A DNA stretch of 64,000 bases. It comes from Cichorium intybus (lineage: Eukaryota > Streptophyta > Magnoliopsida > Asterales > Asteraceae). The stretch lies in NCBI GenBank assembly GCA_023525715.1, contig CM042013.1:69412494-69476493 (forward strand), in the 5' to 3' direction. The notes beneath the pieces are model-generated. The model was not told the origin of the DNA, ran no database searches, and was given only the letters and a program-made list of their open reading frames with translations. The translations under genes were made by a program, and so were the position numbers. Below are positions 1 through 12,600 of this stretch, piece by piece. How positions within the stretch are numbered: the stretch's first letter is position 1; each line of letters begins with the position of its first letter.

Positions 1-2
1 AG

Positions 3-1313
3 AGAGATAATGGCAAGCTGCCAAGTGCTACTGAAGTCAACCCTACGCATAATCAACGTCCAGGGAAGGAACAAGTCAATACTGTCGAATCAGGATGGCG
101 AAAGGTCACTCTGGAGGATTTGTTTGAGGTAGGGAATGAAGTGAAACCAGGGGAAGAAGGAAAGGCCTTAAAGAGCGAAGAGCGAGGAAGGTAAAAAGGA
201 GAAGTTTCGGTTGAGAATGGCACTCAACCAGAAATAGACAAAAAGGTCCAAAAGGAAGAGCAACCAACGATAGCGGGGATCAAGCAGAAAAAGAAGAATA
301 AGAAAGAAAAAAAGAAGAAGCAGGAAGTATCCAGACCAACGGGACCTTTAATGAATCAGCCCCTATGGGATGAGCTTAAGGATGCTCCCGAAGACACCAG
401 GATTCTGCAAGAGATGTGTGAACAGAATGAGAAACGCAAAGCACCTACGCCAAAAACGGTGAGATTGACTGTGAGAGCCAGCGAAGCATTATTGGGTACA
501 CTGCCCAGAAAGGAAAAGGACCCCGGGTCACCATTGATCACTACAACTGTAGGAGATGTGGTTATTTGAAACACTCTTTTAGATTTGGGAGCAAGTGTCA
601 ACATCTTGCCAGGATACCTGTACGACAAGTACAAGAACAAAGAAATTGAGCCAGCAGAAGTTGTACTACAGTTGGCTGATCAATCCACTAAGGTATCTAG
701 AGGGAAGTTGACAAATGTCATAGTCAAAGTTGGGGACTTTTTCTATCCTGTAGATTTTCTGGTCATGGAATATGAAAGTCCAGACGATGCGCCTGCGCTC
801 ATCTTGGGGCGTCCATTTTTAGCTACCGCTGGGTCAGTGATCGATTGCAAGACTGGAGATATGGATATTTTCTTCGGGACCAGGAAAAGAAGATTGAATA
901 TGTTTGGGAACCCGATATCATTACCTTCGGAGGAAAATGGCAAACCAGCAGACAGGAAAACACTAATGGAACCAGGAATCAGAAGCAAAGAAAAAATATG
1001 GACACGTACAGGAGAGGGGGGAAAAGAGGAAATCTTAAAGGAAACTAAGGATCACCCGTTATCCGCCATCGACAAGGAACAATTGCTGGAAATGATAGAA
1101 ATGATGGAAGCAAGGCATCAGCAATATGAAAGAGAATCCAGAAAACGAGAGGCGAATGTTTTCGAGCTATTGAAATCTCAACAACAATGGATCAGCGGTG
1201 TGAGTGATCGGATGACCCAACTCACGTCCCTTATGACAATGATGGCTAATAATTTCATGCCAGAATACCAGCAAATGTCATCAAGAGGTCAAGAAGAAGA
1301 AGGGTCATCTTAG
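3..1313 (+). pseudogene. Athila-like gag C-terminus and retropepsin, degenerate
   Basis: One frame runs through this stretch, broken by TAA at 192-194 and TGA at 567-569. The N-terminal part is lysine- and glutamate-rich, like the basic tail of plant gag. Right after the TGA comes the aspartic protease core: the active-site DLGAS (about 582-596), then LQLADQS, and ILGRPFLAT near 810, which is the conserved flap-to-C-terminal signature of Ty3/gypsy retropepsins. The tail (about 1065-1310) is glutamine- and methionine-rich, charged and probably helical or coiled-coil, ending in TAG. No RT motif follows. A protease would normally cut the gag-pol polyprotein; this copy is dead. An ORF starting at 585 begins inside the protease and is not a real start. 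Confidence 0.75.
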
Positions 1314-2073
1314 GAGCACCACGTCCGGCTGAAGACGTTAAACTTAGCGCTTGTTGGGAGGCAACCCATCGTATCATAGGTAGGTTTTATATTTTTTTAG
1401 GATTAATTTAGAAAATACATCAATCTTTTGCAGGTATTAGTGGTCTGAAGCAAGTGTAGGGGTCGTGTGAAAAGTTTTGAAATCTTCAAGACCGCGCCGC
1501 GGATTTTTGAATTGCGCGACGCGGGTTCGGAACTCAACCCGATGCGCAGGGGTTGATTTGGCGACACGCACGTCGCGGAAACGGGAAATGCGCGCCGCAG
1601 GAAACGATCAGACGGTTTTTGCCCTTATACGGTGAGCCGCGGCTCACAACTCAAATCACACGACTCGGAGCTCTGGTGATCAAAAATTTCTTGCATTTTT
1701 TCTTGCTTATTGTGTTTCTACTACCAAGGTACGCTCTTTTAACTATCTATCAGCTGTTTAAACTAGTTATTAGGTAGTTAATTTTAGGTTTTATTCCAAA
1801 AAGTTCAAAACTTAGAATCACTAATGCTAGCCCATCGAGTGTTTGTTTTGCCAAATGGACACCCTAGATGAGCTAGTCGGCACTTAGGCTACCCTGTGGT
1901 ATGATTAAAATGAGATTTAGCAGGTTAAAATGGGGATTTGATCCCGGGTTTTCAAAACAGCCGTACGCCGCGCCGCGCCCTTGCTCTTGGGCCGCGCCGC
2001 GGTGCGGTGGGGAAGAAAAGGGACTGATTTTGCAAAAATTTTGTTTTGTGGCTGTGTTTTCTTTTTGCAGACG
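1314..2073 (+). other. Inter-ORF leader of the Athila-type element
   Basis: No coding capacity is visible. The GGGAGGCAACCC word near 1358 resembles sequence often found at the pol 3' end of Athila-like elements (recollection, unchecked). Around 1490-1600 there are several CpG-rich words such as GCGCGACGCGG. The stretch ends in TTTTCTTTTTGCAG (2057-2070), a strong 3' splice-site shape, three bases before the next ORF's ATG. This suggests the downstream ORF was expressed from a spliced RNA. Confidence 0.5.
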
Positions 2074-3288
2074 ATGTTCAGATTAGACCACGCCTTCCTT
2101 CAGTTTCCTGCGGGACTTGACAGTTCAGTGGAGTACATTTCACGACGGGATGCATTGACCAGTCGCCGGGTTCTCGAGGCGACGGTTATAGACCGGGACA
2201 TCCTGAGGGACGCAGGGCTCTGGGGAGCGATCGAGCCATTTTTGCATCGCACCTGGACCCACGAGGAGGCATCGTTCACCTGCCATGGATGGGACAGGAT
2301 CATGGCCACGGACGAGGACGTGGTCTACACGGAGTTGCTACTGGAGTTCATCTCCACCATCCAGTTTGCACCGCGGGCGGGGGACCCACGCTCCAGACTG
2401 GTGCGTTTTCGTTTGGGAGGTGTGCACAGGGAGTGCAACCTCCGGGAGTTCGGGAGGCGCACAGGCATCTACACTGAGCAGGACCTCCAGCACCGTTACT
2501 TCACCCGGTTCTTCGGGTCATGCATCCAGGGGGAGCCTGAGCGCCCTCCCAACATGGAGGTTTGGACACCGTTGTCCAATGTTATGTACGAGGCGGGGAC
2601 TTCGAGGGAGAGCCACCTCCGCGACCCACTTCACCGCCTTATGCACCGGATCGTCTCCACCTCCATCATGCATCGGGAGGGGGGTGAGAAGGTGTCGGGC
2701 GATGATATGACATATTTGTAGATCCTCCTCGACCCGTCCCGATTCCTCCATCTCCCTTACGCTCTTGCGATCGCCTTCTCCACTCATTCGACCGGCGCCT
2801 CCTCCAGCAATCCACTAGCCAGGGGGTACTTCATTACCCGCCTGGCCCGCTCTTTTGGTATCCTCACTGCCCCCGTGGCAGCCTCCTTGACCGCTTTGCC
2901 TCCATCACGCACTACAGCACGCACTTTGGAGAGGATGCGGCTCATTGAGCTGCAGCGCCCGGGGCAGTACATCCGGGCACAGACCGAGCTTCCTCAGGCA
3001 CCCCAGCCTGCATACGCCCAGCCCGGCAGGAGACGCCGGAGACAGGAGCCAGCAGCACCAGAGCCGGCACAGCCGCAGCCAGAGCAGGTCGACCCATCAG
3101 CCCTCCGCCGGTTAGAGGCCAGAGTCACGCGGATCGAGGACCAGCTCACGAGAGTCCAGGACCAGCTCGAGTGGATCGGGGAGGTACTTATCCAGACCGC
3201 ATCAGCACAGGGTAGATGCCCCCGACCATTCCCAGCCAGGTCCCACGATCACGAGGCTGGATCCTCCAGGCCACCGGGTAGTGATTGA
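2074..3288 (+). pseudogene. Athila Orf1-like protein, one in-frame stop
   Basis: The frame opens at ATG 2074, just after a splice-acceptor-like tract, and runs to TGA near 3288, broken once by TAG at 2719-2721. The 215 codons before the stop are rich in Arg, Glu and aromatic residues, and include a stretch around FGRRTGIYTEQDLQ. After the stop the same frame continues with a proline/glutamine-rich linker and a helical C-terminus with regular Leu/Ile spacing (about 3100-3200). The composition and position fit the retrotransposon Orf1 family of Athila elements, whose function is unknown. The assignment rests on recollection of the family and should be confirmed by profile search. Earlier ATGs at 1981 and upstream fall before the acceptor and were not chosen. 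Confidence 0.6.
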
Positions 3289-4311
3289 TGTATTTTTTGT
3301 TTCTTTCTTCTTTTTATATTTTTAGGATATATGTATAAACTTATTACACTTCTATTTGTATTTTGTGTTTGTTTATGATTTATTTCTGTCATGTGTGCTT
3401 TTAATGTGTTTGTTGGTGATGCATGATATACCAATCTGAGAAGGAGTTGTCTCAGACAAGTGTGGGGTCACCGTGCCCCCTCCACTTGTCTTGACCACCG
3501 GCGTGTCTTACTGTAGCGCTACAACTCCAGCATATGAATCAAGGTTCCATTTGTACGCATTATACATGTGATATTGAGCACCAAGCAGTCGACCGTTCAA
3601 AAAGGGGTAACTCGTTCTCCCTTGTTTTGAATTAATTTTTGTACAACGGGGACGTTGTACGGTTTTAAGTGTGGGGTGTGGACGGTCGAAAGAGATATTT
3701 TTTGAAATTTTTGCAGAAATGATCAATTTTTCAATTTTTAGCAATATTTTTCAAAATTTTTAATGAATTGCAATTTTGAAATGAATGGTTTGTGATTGTG
3801 ATAGCATTAGTATTTTTCAAGAAATACCGTTTAGTTGTAATCATGCTATTAGTTAGTCAAACAAGTTGAGTTTTATGAGTTTAGAAGATTGAGCCGTTTT
3901 AGGATTGGAATTTAGGAAGGAAAAGTCAATCTGTGGCCTTTGTTGTTCGAGCCGGTAGGTCTAAAATGGGTGGACCTTACGCACCTTACCACCTAAGATC
4001 GTCTGGTCTGGGATGGTATTTCTGAAAGCTCGTTACACGGACAACATCGAAAGTCATGGACAATTCCTTAATGGCCTTTAGAATCTGAACGAGTAAGTAC
4101 ACTTCATAGTGGACAGAAAGTTTGTGATCAAGGGTTCTTTAGAAAGCCATGAATTCCAAAGAACAACTCAATTATGTTTTCACGAACTATTACATTCTAA
4201 CTCGAAGAGCAATAAACTTTGAAACTAAACACAATTAAAAATCGTTCGGTTCTCTATTATAATTTGTTAAAAACTCTCTTGCTTGGGGACAAGCAAGGCA
4301 CAAGTGTGGGG
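3289..4311 (+). other. 3' untranslated region and purine-rich tract of Athila-type element
   Basis: No ORF of note is present. The word AAGTGTGGGG recurs near 3458, 3664 and 4302, with a related form near 1451. The last copy directly abuts the LTR start and is the likely polypurine tract. The upstream copies could be decayed or duplicated tracts. Confidence 0.5.
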
Positions 4312-5418
4312 TGTTTGACAACGCCTAGTGATATCAAGTATTTTAGGCGTTGTTGAGCCCTGTTTTTGGTAAAATTATATCAAATATGCATGGGTATTCT
4401 CACTTTTCGTGTCAGGACTTGTCTGGAGAAAAAGAGTAAAAACAGGGACTAAAGGTGTACAAAAGGAAGAAGTATGGAAAGAATGCAAAATCAAAGAAAC
4501 ACGTACGCGCGTCGCGGAATTCCCTTCTGCGCGACGCGGGCGTAAGGCGGTGGAACACATTTGAATGACGCAAAAACGGGGAACGGATAAGTACGCGCGC
4601 CGCGGATTTCACTTATGCGCGGCGCGGTCACGGGAAATTTGCAACTATAAATAGAGGCATTTCCAGCCGAAAACCCTAGCAAAGACCGGGTGTAAACATC
4701 GACCTAGAAGCTCTTTGACTCGAGGATTCATTTCAGCAAGCTCATATTTGGTATTTTCATGTTTTTAGATTTTATTTCATTTTAGTTAAACATTTGTAAG
4801 CTTTGAGTTGAGTCTTTGGGTGTGACAACCATTGATCTCAGGCTTAGAGTTCTGTTTTTAGTAGTATTTAGTTACTGAATTGATGTTTGGATATTGGTTT
4901 TGGTGAATGCAATCATTCGGTTACGTTTAATATTGGTTTTTCGGTATTTCGGATGCTTGTTGGTGTTTTGATTGTTGGTTTGTGTTTGGATTGTGTTTTG
5001 GACTTGGTTGGGACTGTTGTCCTTTGCTGAAAACAGTAGCTAACTTGGTTAGGGTTAAGCATTAAACCTTGGCTAGTAATTGTTCAGTAGGACTTTAACT
5101 AGCGGTAGTTTATGCTTTGCTTGGTTTTTGCTAGTTTGAATGCCTTCCATTGCTTCTGATCCAGAGATGTACTTCTGAGTTCAGAAAGTAACTAGGTCAT
5201 TTGAACTTGGCTAAGCTTGGCTTGAGTATTTGAATATTGTTTTGAGGTAGTAAGATAGAAATTAGTTCCTCCGACTATAGCTGTGACACTATTAGTTGGT
5301 AATCTCTCATCTAGTCTAACCACGTAGCTCCTGTGGATCGACCCTGACTCCACTATACTAGTGAATGTTAGGTTATCTCTTATTTTTGACCGCATGACGA
5401 CCTCTGCGTGCACGTCAC
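4312..5418 (+). repeat. 3' LTR of the Athila-type element
   Basis: The LTR starts TGTTTGACAACG directly after the purine-rich AAGTGTGGGG word. It contains paired CpG-rich boxes (about 4503-4630) shortly upstream of a TATA box. It ends near TGCACGTCA, just before sequence that reads as MULE coding on the other strand. The length is about 1.1 kb. The end was placed where the LTR-like sequence stops and the MULE frame becomes recognisable; it may be off by 15 bp. Confidence 0.6.
4646..4653 (+). promoter_or_regulatory. TATA box of Athila-type LTR
   Basis: TATAAATA lies about 335 bp inside the LTR and just downstream of the CpG-rich boxes. This is the usual position of the U3 promoter. Confidence 0.55.
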
Positions 5419-6683
5419 CACCCTGTCCTCACAATTGACCCTCATCCTAATTTTGTCATTTTTTGCTAGTTTTATTTCCCTCCTTGTCTCAACTGAGTGG
5501 ATCTTAATAAATCTACTGATATCTTCTTTTGACTTGAAAGTTTGTCCCACTTTAAACGCCTTCGGGTGAACCTCCCCATGTGAGCATTTTCTTGACTTAC
5601 TCAATTCTCTCAACACAAGGTTCCTATCTTCGTTTTCAAATCCACCAACCTGAGCTCCATCCGTGTCTACCACTTCAACTTCTTCATCAATAATATGCTC
5701 ACTTGCAGTTGTAGTTTGACCTTCAAGTATCCCATGTTCATCAAAATCCACAGCAGCTCGAAATTCACTCATATCCACAATTACATCATAATACAGGTTT
5801 GCATCATCTATGTTGAAGTCGTCATCCTCATCCTCATCCTCATCCTCATCCCTTCATCTTCTTCTGCATTTTCAACATCATCCCCTTCATCTTCTTCTGC
5901 ACCCTCACCATTGACTTCAGCACCCCCTAAAGCGTCTTTGTCAACCCCTTGATCTTCTATAGCATTTTCAGCATTGATGTCAGCATCATAAGCATCCAGT
6001 ATTGAGAAACATTCTAAAATTATTTCATTATCTACTGGTTGGATGTTACTTTGGAGAGGGACATCTTGTGCATCTTCCTCGACTTGTATCACCTGACTTT
6101 GTTGGCTATATGGTACAATGGATGTCAACAGACAATTATCTTCACTAAAATCTAGCTGTTTACTACATGAACCTCCTACTGTCTTACATGGTCTCCTATT
6201 CATCTCTTCTGAAACATTCTCATCTTCCAAGTCCTCAATTATCAGTTTTGAAGGAGACCTAAGATGTGTAAATACCCTTGTTTGCCCATCTTCAATATAC
6301 ACACTGATCTGTCTATGTTTTGGTACATACGTGACCAATTTATGCACATCTTGGTCATTCCCTAAAGGCATTAAGCCATAATCTAAAGAGTGTTCAGGGA
6401 TACAATAATGATAGTACAATGTCTGCTCTTTTGGTACCCTAACTCAAGAACCATGTCATTTATATCATGTACCGAGAACAGGTCTGTGTCAACAAAGTCA
6501 AAGTAAGAGACACCATCTATGTATCTTCTTCCTGGGGGCTTCGTGAAGATACCACCATACGAGACCCTAATCGTGAAATAGCTGTCACTTCCAGCTGCGA
6601 CATAAGATTAGGGTTAACACATTGTACACCTGATTAGCACCATCAAAATTTAGAATTACTAGCGTATATTGTAAAAACTTACC
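5419..6683 (-). pseudogene. MULE (MuDR-type) transposase, N-terminal part, frameshifted
   Basis: On the minus strand the frame begins with a PB1-like N-terminal segment (GGIFTKPPGRRYIDG, about 6530) and then VDTDLFSVHDIND. A long acidic linker follows, then the FKVGQTFKSKEDISRFIKIH and KNDKIRMRVNCE blocks typical of the MuDR N-terminal DNA-binding domain. Two single-base changes break it. One base is missing near 6433. One extra G lies at the edge of a (GATGAG)n run near 5851; beyond it the acidic linker and DNA-binding part continue in the shifted frame. A probable 88-bp intron spans 6595-6682 (GTAAGT to GCAG on the minus strand). The catalytic DDE core is absent because the Athila LTR begins at about 5418. 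The rest may lie left of the window. Confidence 0.75.
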
Positions 6684-6949
6684 ATATTCAAGTTCTAAAT
6701 CTGGTTTTGAAGTCCTTTGTCACAGAATCCACTCGCACATTACCATGTCTTACTTATTTACGAACGTATGCTTGGAAATAATCGGAGGCTAGAGATGCAA
6801 ATGTACACTTCGTTTCTTGATATGGGGTTACGAAAGGACGACTTGTATCACCTGACTTTCTTGAGAGATGCAATTGATCGTTTCCCGCATTTTGAATGGA
6901 AGCCTAGCCTGAAATTACCCTTTTACCCTCACATGAAACGCACGTGAGG

Positions 6950-7120
6950 TGAGTAAACGGCTAAAATCAGACGGAGTTAGCTTCAGGGGCCACCTAACAA
7001 AAGTTTTGAAACCACAGGGACTAAGCGTGAGGTTTTTAAAAGTTAGGGACCAAACTAGATATCTTTTGAAACCATGGAGACCATTTATGAAGTTTGTCTT
7101 ATAATTTACTCTAATTTTAT
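6950..7120 (-). mobile_element. Probable MULE terminal region
   Basis: Upstream of the MULE protein, the sequence holds repeated statements of the type GGGACTAA, GGGACCAAA and GAAACCACAGGG. These often occur in terminal inverted repeats of plant MULEs. The other terminus is not in the window, so the inverted repeat cannot be verified. The exact end is not defined. Confidence 0.35.
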
Positions 7121-9694
7121 CTAAAACTTAATAACTAATAACTTATGACAATTGACACGAGACATAAATCGTGATTGAAATTACAACCCCTCTCCACGCA
7201 TGCTCGAGAGAGAACAAAACAACAAATTCTGAAGACAACTCCGATGTGAAATCGCAGTCAATAGATCCGAGGTTGGTGAAAGTCACAGACGATTCTACAA
7301 AACCATAATTAGGTCATTGCAGACTCTACATCTGAGCAACCAGTTGCCAAATGCATGACCTGTTAACTGATAGTTTTGGGTAAGTTCTCGCAACTGCTAG
7401 CCTTATTGTGCATTTGTTTTTCTAAATTCAACGATTTTGTGTTGCGTTAATTTGACGACGAAATAAACCCAATTGTTGTTTATACGGAGAAGCAAATACG
7501 TTCAGTAATCGGACTCCTTCTCAACGTTTGGCGTATCTGAATGATTTTGGATTGATAATTATAATGGATTAGGTTCTTAGGGTTTGTAGAAAATACGACA
7601 TTGATATGTTAGATATAGACAAATGACCATCAATTACAACTAATTTCTATACTCATGCCTTCAGGCTTATGGTCATAATCGGTCCTCAAGGTGGTGCTTT
7701 CCTTTTACTTGCCTAAATTACAAAACCGTCCTTGCGGTTAATGGTTTCTTAATTATGGTCCAATAGTTTCATTTTTTCGCCTTTTCTGTCCCTAAAACAA
7801 CATTTCGTAACACATGTAGTCTCTGGGTCGTCTAAGTAGACGCCCTAACTGTTAAATCCATAAAGATGACCATATCAATGACATTTCTATAATTGGATAG
7901 ATCTACCAATTATAGCTTTGTAGTTCCAATTTTTTTTCTTATTAGGAAATTATACTATGAACAGTCTACCCAATTAGAGCAGTAAAAATTGCTTTATTTT
8001 TATATCAATGACATTTCTATAATTGGATAGATCTATTTTAGTATAGTGATGTAATAGAATAAACTGAAAGTGGGATGTTACAATAAACAAATTAATGAAA
8101 GTATGTTGCTATTTCTTTGTTTCTTTGTTTCAATAAGTTTGAAGGACCATGTTAATTTCTTTTCATAGATTCTATAAAATGGGCCCTGGACTTGTGTGCC
8201 TATATACATGATTGCATTCATTATCAAGGTTTGAATGCTTATGAATACATTCTTTGAGAGACTCTTAATATTAAAATGCATGAAATAGCAATGTCTTTCG
8301 TTGATTTGTTTATTGTAGCATCCCATTTTCAGTTTCTTCCTGTTTCAACATTTACTTTGAAAAATGTACCAAATTACAGTTATGTCATCCAAAAGGCAAT
8401 TTTCAATTCTATAATTGTATAGATTTTCAATAGTATGATGTCTGAATAAGAAAAAAACCTGAATAAACAATGCTCTAATTGAGTAGACTTGTCAAAGTAA
8501 AATGCATTGATACGAAAAAATGGATGTACAATGTTGTGATAAAAATAAATAAAAGAAGGATGCTATAATACACAAATAAATAAAAGCTTGTTGTCATTTC
8601 TTGCATTTAGCCCAACTCTTAGATTACATTTACTGTCTCTTCAAAATTAAAATGCATTTTAACAGTTTGCAACTTGTTAATGTTATCCACATGTTTTAGA
8701 AATGAGATGGTCAAGAGTTTTTATGTGGAGACTGAAGAGTATTGTATGAGTGAATAAAGTTATCTTTGAGTGGTTTGCTTCTTTACAAATTACACATGGC
8801 TGATCAGTTTTTTGTACAAGGGCCACAATTACACCAAAATATTCTCGCGCTCATTATGTGGGCCATCTCATGTAATTAAATCGGTCTCTTTGTTTATTTC
8901 ATTTTTTTTTTTTTGCTTTAAAAGCTTACAGATTGTTGATTACTTCTCGAAACTCCTTCAACCAAGTTTATTTATTTTTTGCTTTTATAACATGAAACTT
9001 TGATGATGTAATTGAGATGATATTTATAGTGTTTGGCATGTTGAGACCAATCCCGCTAGAACAAATAACTTTCCTAGTTGAAATGCAATTTCGTCTTATT
9101 GAACAAGTAGCAGCGAAAAACATTGAACCATGACTAGCAACAAGTATTAACCAAACTTTTACAAGCCACATCACATTTAAACATTCTTAAATTATTCGGT
9201 AAGCAAAATGTTGCCAAAATTGAAACTATTTCCATGACGATTTAGAAAACAATCTTGCACAACAAAAACTCGACAACCAAATTATGTTAAGCCATGTCAT
9301 TTTAATTGTATCCACTTGATATTTATAATGGCCTCTGAATGTCATCTTACTTGTGCCATGTCAGCAAAACACATAATGACATGACATGTACAACAGCCAG
9401 ACGGTTATACATTGCTATAATGAATAGTTTTTTAAAATACAATGCCCTTCTAGGATATAATTGGGAAGTACAATGCTATGAGAAGAAGAAATAAAAGTGC
9501 AATGCTATAATAAAGAAAAATAGAATCATAATTAACAAAATTGACAAAAAGACAAGTATTAAAATGATATCTTTTTTTTTTTTTTATGAATGGCTATAGT
9601 TTATTCAAAAGAGGCAGGCAAGAGCATAAACTGATGAGATAAAGTACTTTGTTAGTCGGCATAAATTGGCGGGTACCCAAGAAATATTCTCCTG
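7121..9694. other. Spacer downstream of the TNL gene, no gene recognised
   Basis: AT-rich sequence with only short, stop-ridden frames. It holds a 33-bp direct repeat (7872-7904 and 8002-8034), one MITE-like inverted repeat (8064-8332), and several copies of a short word close to AATGCTATAAT near 8560, 9470 and 9508. No RNA gene was recognised. Confidence 0.5.
8064..8332. mobile_element. MITE-like inverted repeat
   Basis: The left end CTGAAAGTGGGATGTTACAA is matched in reverse by the right end over about 40 bp, with a few mismatches. The enclosed 190 bp are AT-rich and non-coding. No convincing target duplication was found, so the superfamily is unassigned. Confidence 0.5.
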
Positions 9695-12600
9695 TTAATG
9701 AAAATCTGATGACCCTGAAGATTCCCCCTTGCCCTATGAATTAAGGAGAAGTAAGAAATTTATAGAAGTTACATAAATATACAAAGATATACTGCAAAAT
9801 GCTATGAAAACACATAATTACTTTGAAGTATATAACTATATATATTATGTTTCATTTCTTCATTTAACGAACTTAATGACTCCTTATGATGACTAGATTT
9901 CCACGGCATCTTAACTTCATGATCAACTACATCTCTTCCTAAGAAGGCATCTATTAATAAGGTTTCTTAAAAACAAGCAATATGCTAAAACAATTCCTTA
10001 TCTATCAAATATCACAAATCGATATATCAGTGTCAAAATTTCTTTTATATGTCATGCTTGCACATGACATTGGTGAGAAATCGACCCTAGTGATATCATT
10101 ATCAACACATAGTGATTACACAAACTATAAATAGAAATTCGTGATGGTACTCAATGATTCCAAAATCACAACTGTCTTATAAGGACAATTCTATTGCGGT
10201 AGCACAACCAAAATTTTGAAATTCGAAATTAACTAAAAACAATTGACAATAATTTCCTAAGATATCATGTATGTGACATAGAATATTGTAAATAGTTGGA
10301 GAACATTAGACCAATACAGATATGATACATTTTTGGAGTGCGTACATATTTTATTCATGTGATGAGAGACAGATTTGTTGTCAAAGTGTATATACCTCAT
10401 GTGCGCTACCAATTGTGCCTGGATTTCTTTGAGAAAAAGCTCTGAACCAAGACCATTCCTTTTGTGCTGAAAAGAGAGAAAAAGTTATGCGATAATCATT
10501 ATTCACAGACATCCACTTGGACAGAGTAATTGTATTGGGTCTTAGACATATTTATGTCATCCAAACACATCAAAAGACTTAAACAACTGATGTAACAAAT
10601 CAACCCATTTAAAGGATCAATACTTCGTTCGACCCATTATAATAAACTCTCATTGTAGAGGTCAAACAAAATAACAAAATAAACGAGTGAGGTTAGGTCA
10701 TATTATCCATGTATTTAAAAGAGTTAGGCTATTATTCAACAATTAAAATAGAAGGGTCATTATGCATCTATTTAAAGAAATAGGGGCATGGTTCAAGTCA
10801 TTATACATAAGACACAACAAAAAAAATGACATGTACCTTGATAGTGGGGGCCGTCTGGAACAAATTTACGATGATAGGGAAACACTGCAATGCCAGAACT
10901 GGAAAATCGCTTGATGTCTAGGATGTATTCTCCTGTAATTGTTTGAAAATGAGAGAGATCTCCACCAATGATGTGATTCCATGACTTGTAATAACCTAAC
11001 GCGTCTTCTTCTTCTTCATCATCGTACACAAGACTCACCCCACACTCCTTTATGAAATTATTGCATGGCACAGTAACAGTAATCGTAATGTGGTCACCAC
11101 CCTCCATCTCATTCATCCCAAACATCCAATGGCTTAAGAAAATGTAGCATTCTCGACCTACATATTTGTCCAAGTGACGTTCGTATATCCACATGCGGTT
11201 CTTTGTTATATTATTAATTGTGATCATTGGCTCAAGAGGGAAATGATCGTCATATCCAAACCTCTCAAAGGAAATTTTCGACATGTGCAGGGAGCAAAAG
11301 TTGAGTCCTCCAAGTTTGTTTGGAGATGATGGCATGGTAAATGATATTGATGGCCCTGCGCTTCTATGCCTAAACCAACTCGGCATCTCCTCCGCCTCAT
11401 ACTTTGTACTAAATATTCCAAATTCATAAAACATCTGCCAAATACAACCACCTTAATTAATCACCATAATAATAGTATTATACAAACTTATTTAAAGAAG
11501 AATAGTTAACTACACAAAACCTGGATTTCAGATTTTGAAGAATTAGTTCCCTTGTGCCCATCATTTAGGAAGGCTATATTAGTCCAGCCCAGGCTACGTA
11601 ATACCTTTTCCTCAACATCCACCATTGCTTGGATTTTCACCATGCCTTCAACTTCATATGGGCAAGTGTTGAAGTCAAACCAGGGTACATCTATCTGAAG
11701 TGGGGACATTTTTGGATCAAATACAACTTTTTCTACATGAGGCTCTTGATGAGAAGATAACAGCCACAACTCTCTTAGTGTATGTGGAGGATGCTCGATT
11801 GATTTCAGTTTTGTACAGTTCTCCATACTAAGTCTTTCAAGCCTAGGAAGGGTTCTCACACAATTGGGCATGAAGTCAATAGGATTCCCATCTAAATATA
11901 ATTCCTCTAACATGGATAGGCAACTAAAGTCCATGGGAAATGATTCATTGGACAAATTATTATTTGCAAGTGACAAACTTACTAAAGACCTCGGTAAAGA
12001 GAGTGCAAAGAACTTCAAATCACTTGTTATAACACCTACAAAGTCGAAGAAAGAGTTTCTTCTATTTATTTCCAGTGAATCCATATCCCTATTCTCAGTT
12101 CTCGATTCACCAAGGTTACAACCATCAAGCAATAGTATATTAACCTTCTTTAACATGCCTCTGATTCTTGGAAGTTTTTCAAGCTTGTTGCAATAGCTCA
12201 GATCAATGAGGACAAGTTCAACACATTGGCCGATTGATTCACTAACCTCAAGCAAACCAGTGCAATTTCGAACTATCAGCCTCTCAAGTGCGGGGACTTG
12301 GTCAAAGTCACCAAGACTACGAAGTTGTTTACAAAAACTTAAATTAAGAACCTTCAATGATCGAAGAAACCTTTTGTATTTTAAGCGCGATCCATCCAAC
12401 TGTAGAAATAGAAATAAGTTAGAATAATATTGAAATTCATTAACTCACATGTATGAATAATAGATAAATACAATTTACCTTTTGCCTCTTCTCAAGTCGT
12501 TGTGGATTACTATTACAACCGACAAATGATTCAATATCACTATACGACAGGTCAAGAGCAACAAGTTTCTCCATAGGCAAGTCTGAAGGTATAGACTTTA

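Larger units (their letters stand above)
1..5418 (+). mobile_element. Athila-type Ty3/gypsy retrotransposon, 3' part
   Basis: The order seen is a gag tail, a retropepsin-like region, a second long ORF, a purine-rich tract and an LTR. The layout and protein motifs fit the Athila lineage. Reverse transcriptase, RNase H and integrase are not visible between the protease and the second ORF, so the element is internally deleted or belongs to a non-autonomous subfamily. Both ORFs carry in-frame stops. The 5' part lies left of the window. At its right end the element interrupts a minus-strand MULE coding region. The target duplication cannot be tested because the 5' end is missing. The right boundary is uncertain by about 15 bp. 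Confidence 0.75.

Noticed and set aside
6717..6947. 76-codon plus-strand frame next to the MULE
   Set aside because: No recognised motif, overlaps the MULE 5' region, and the coding evidence is on the other strand.
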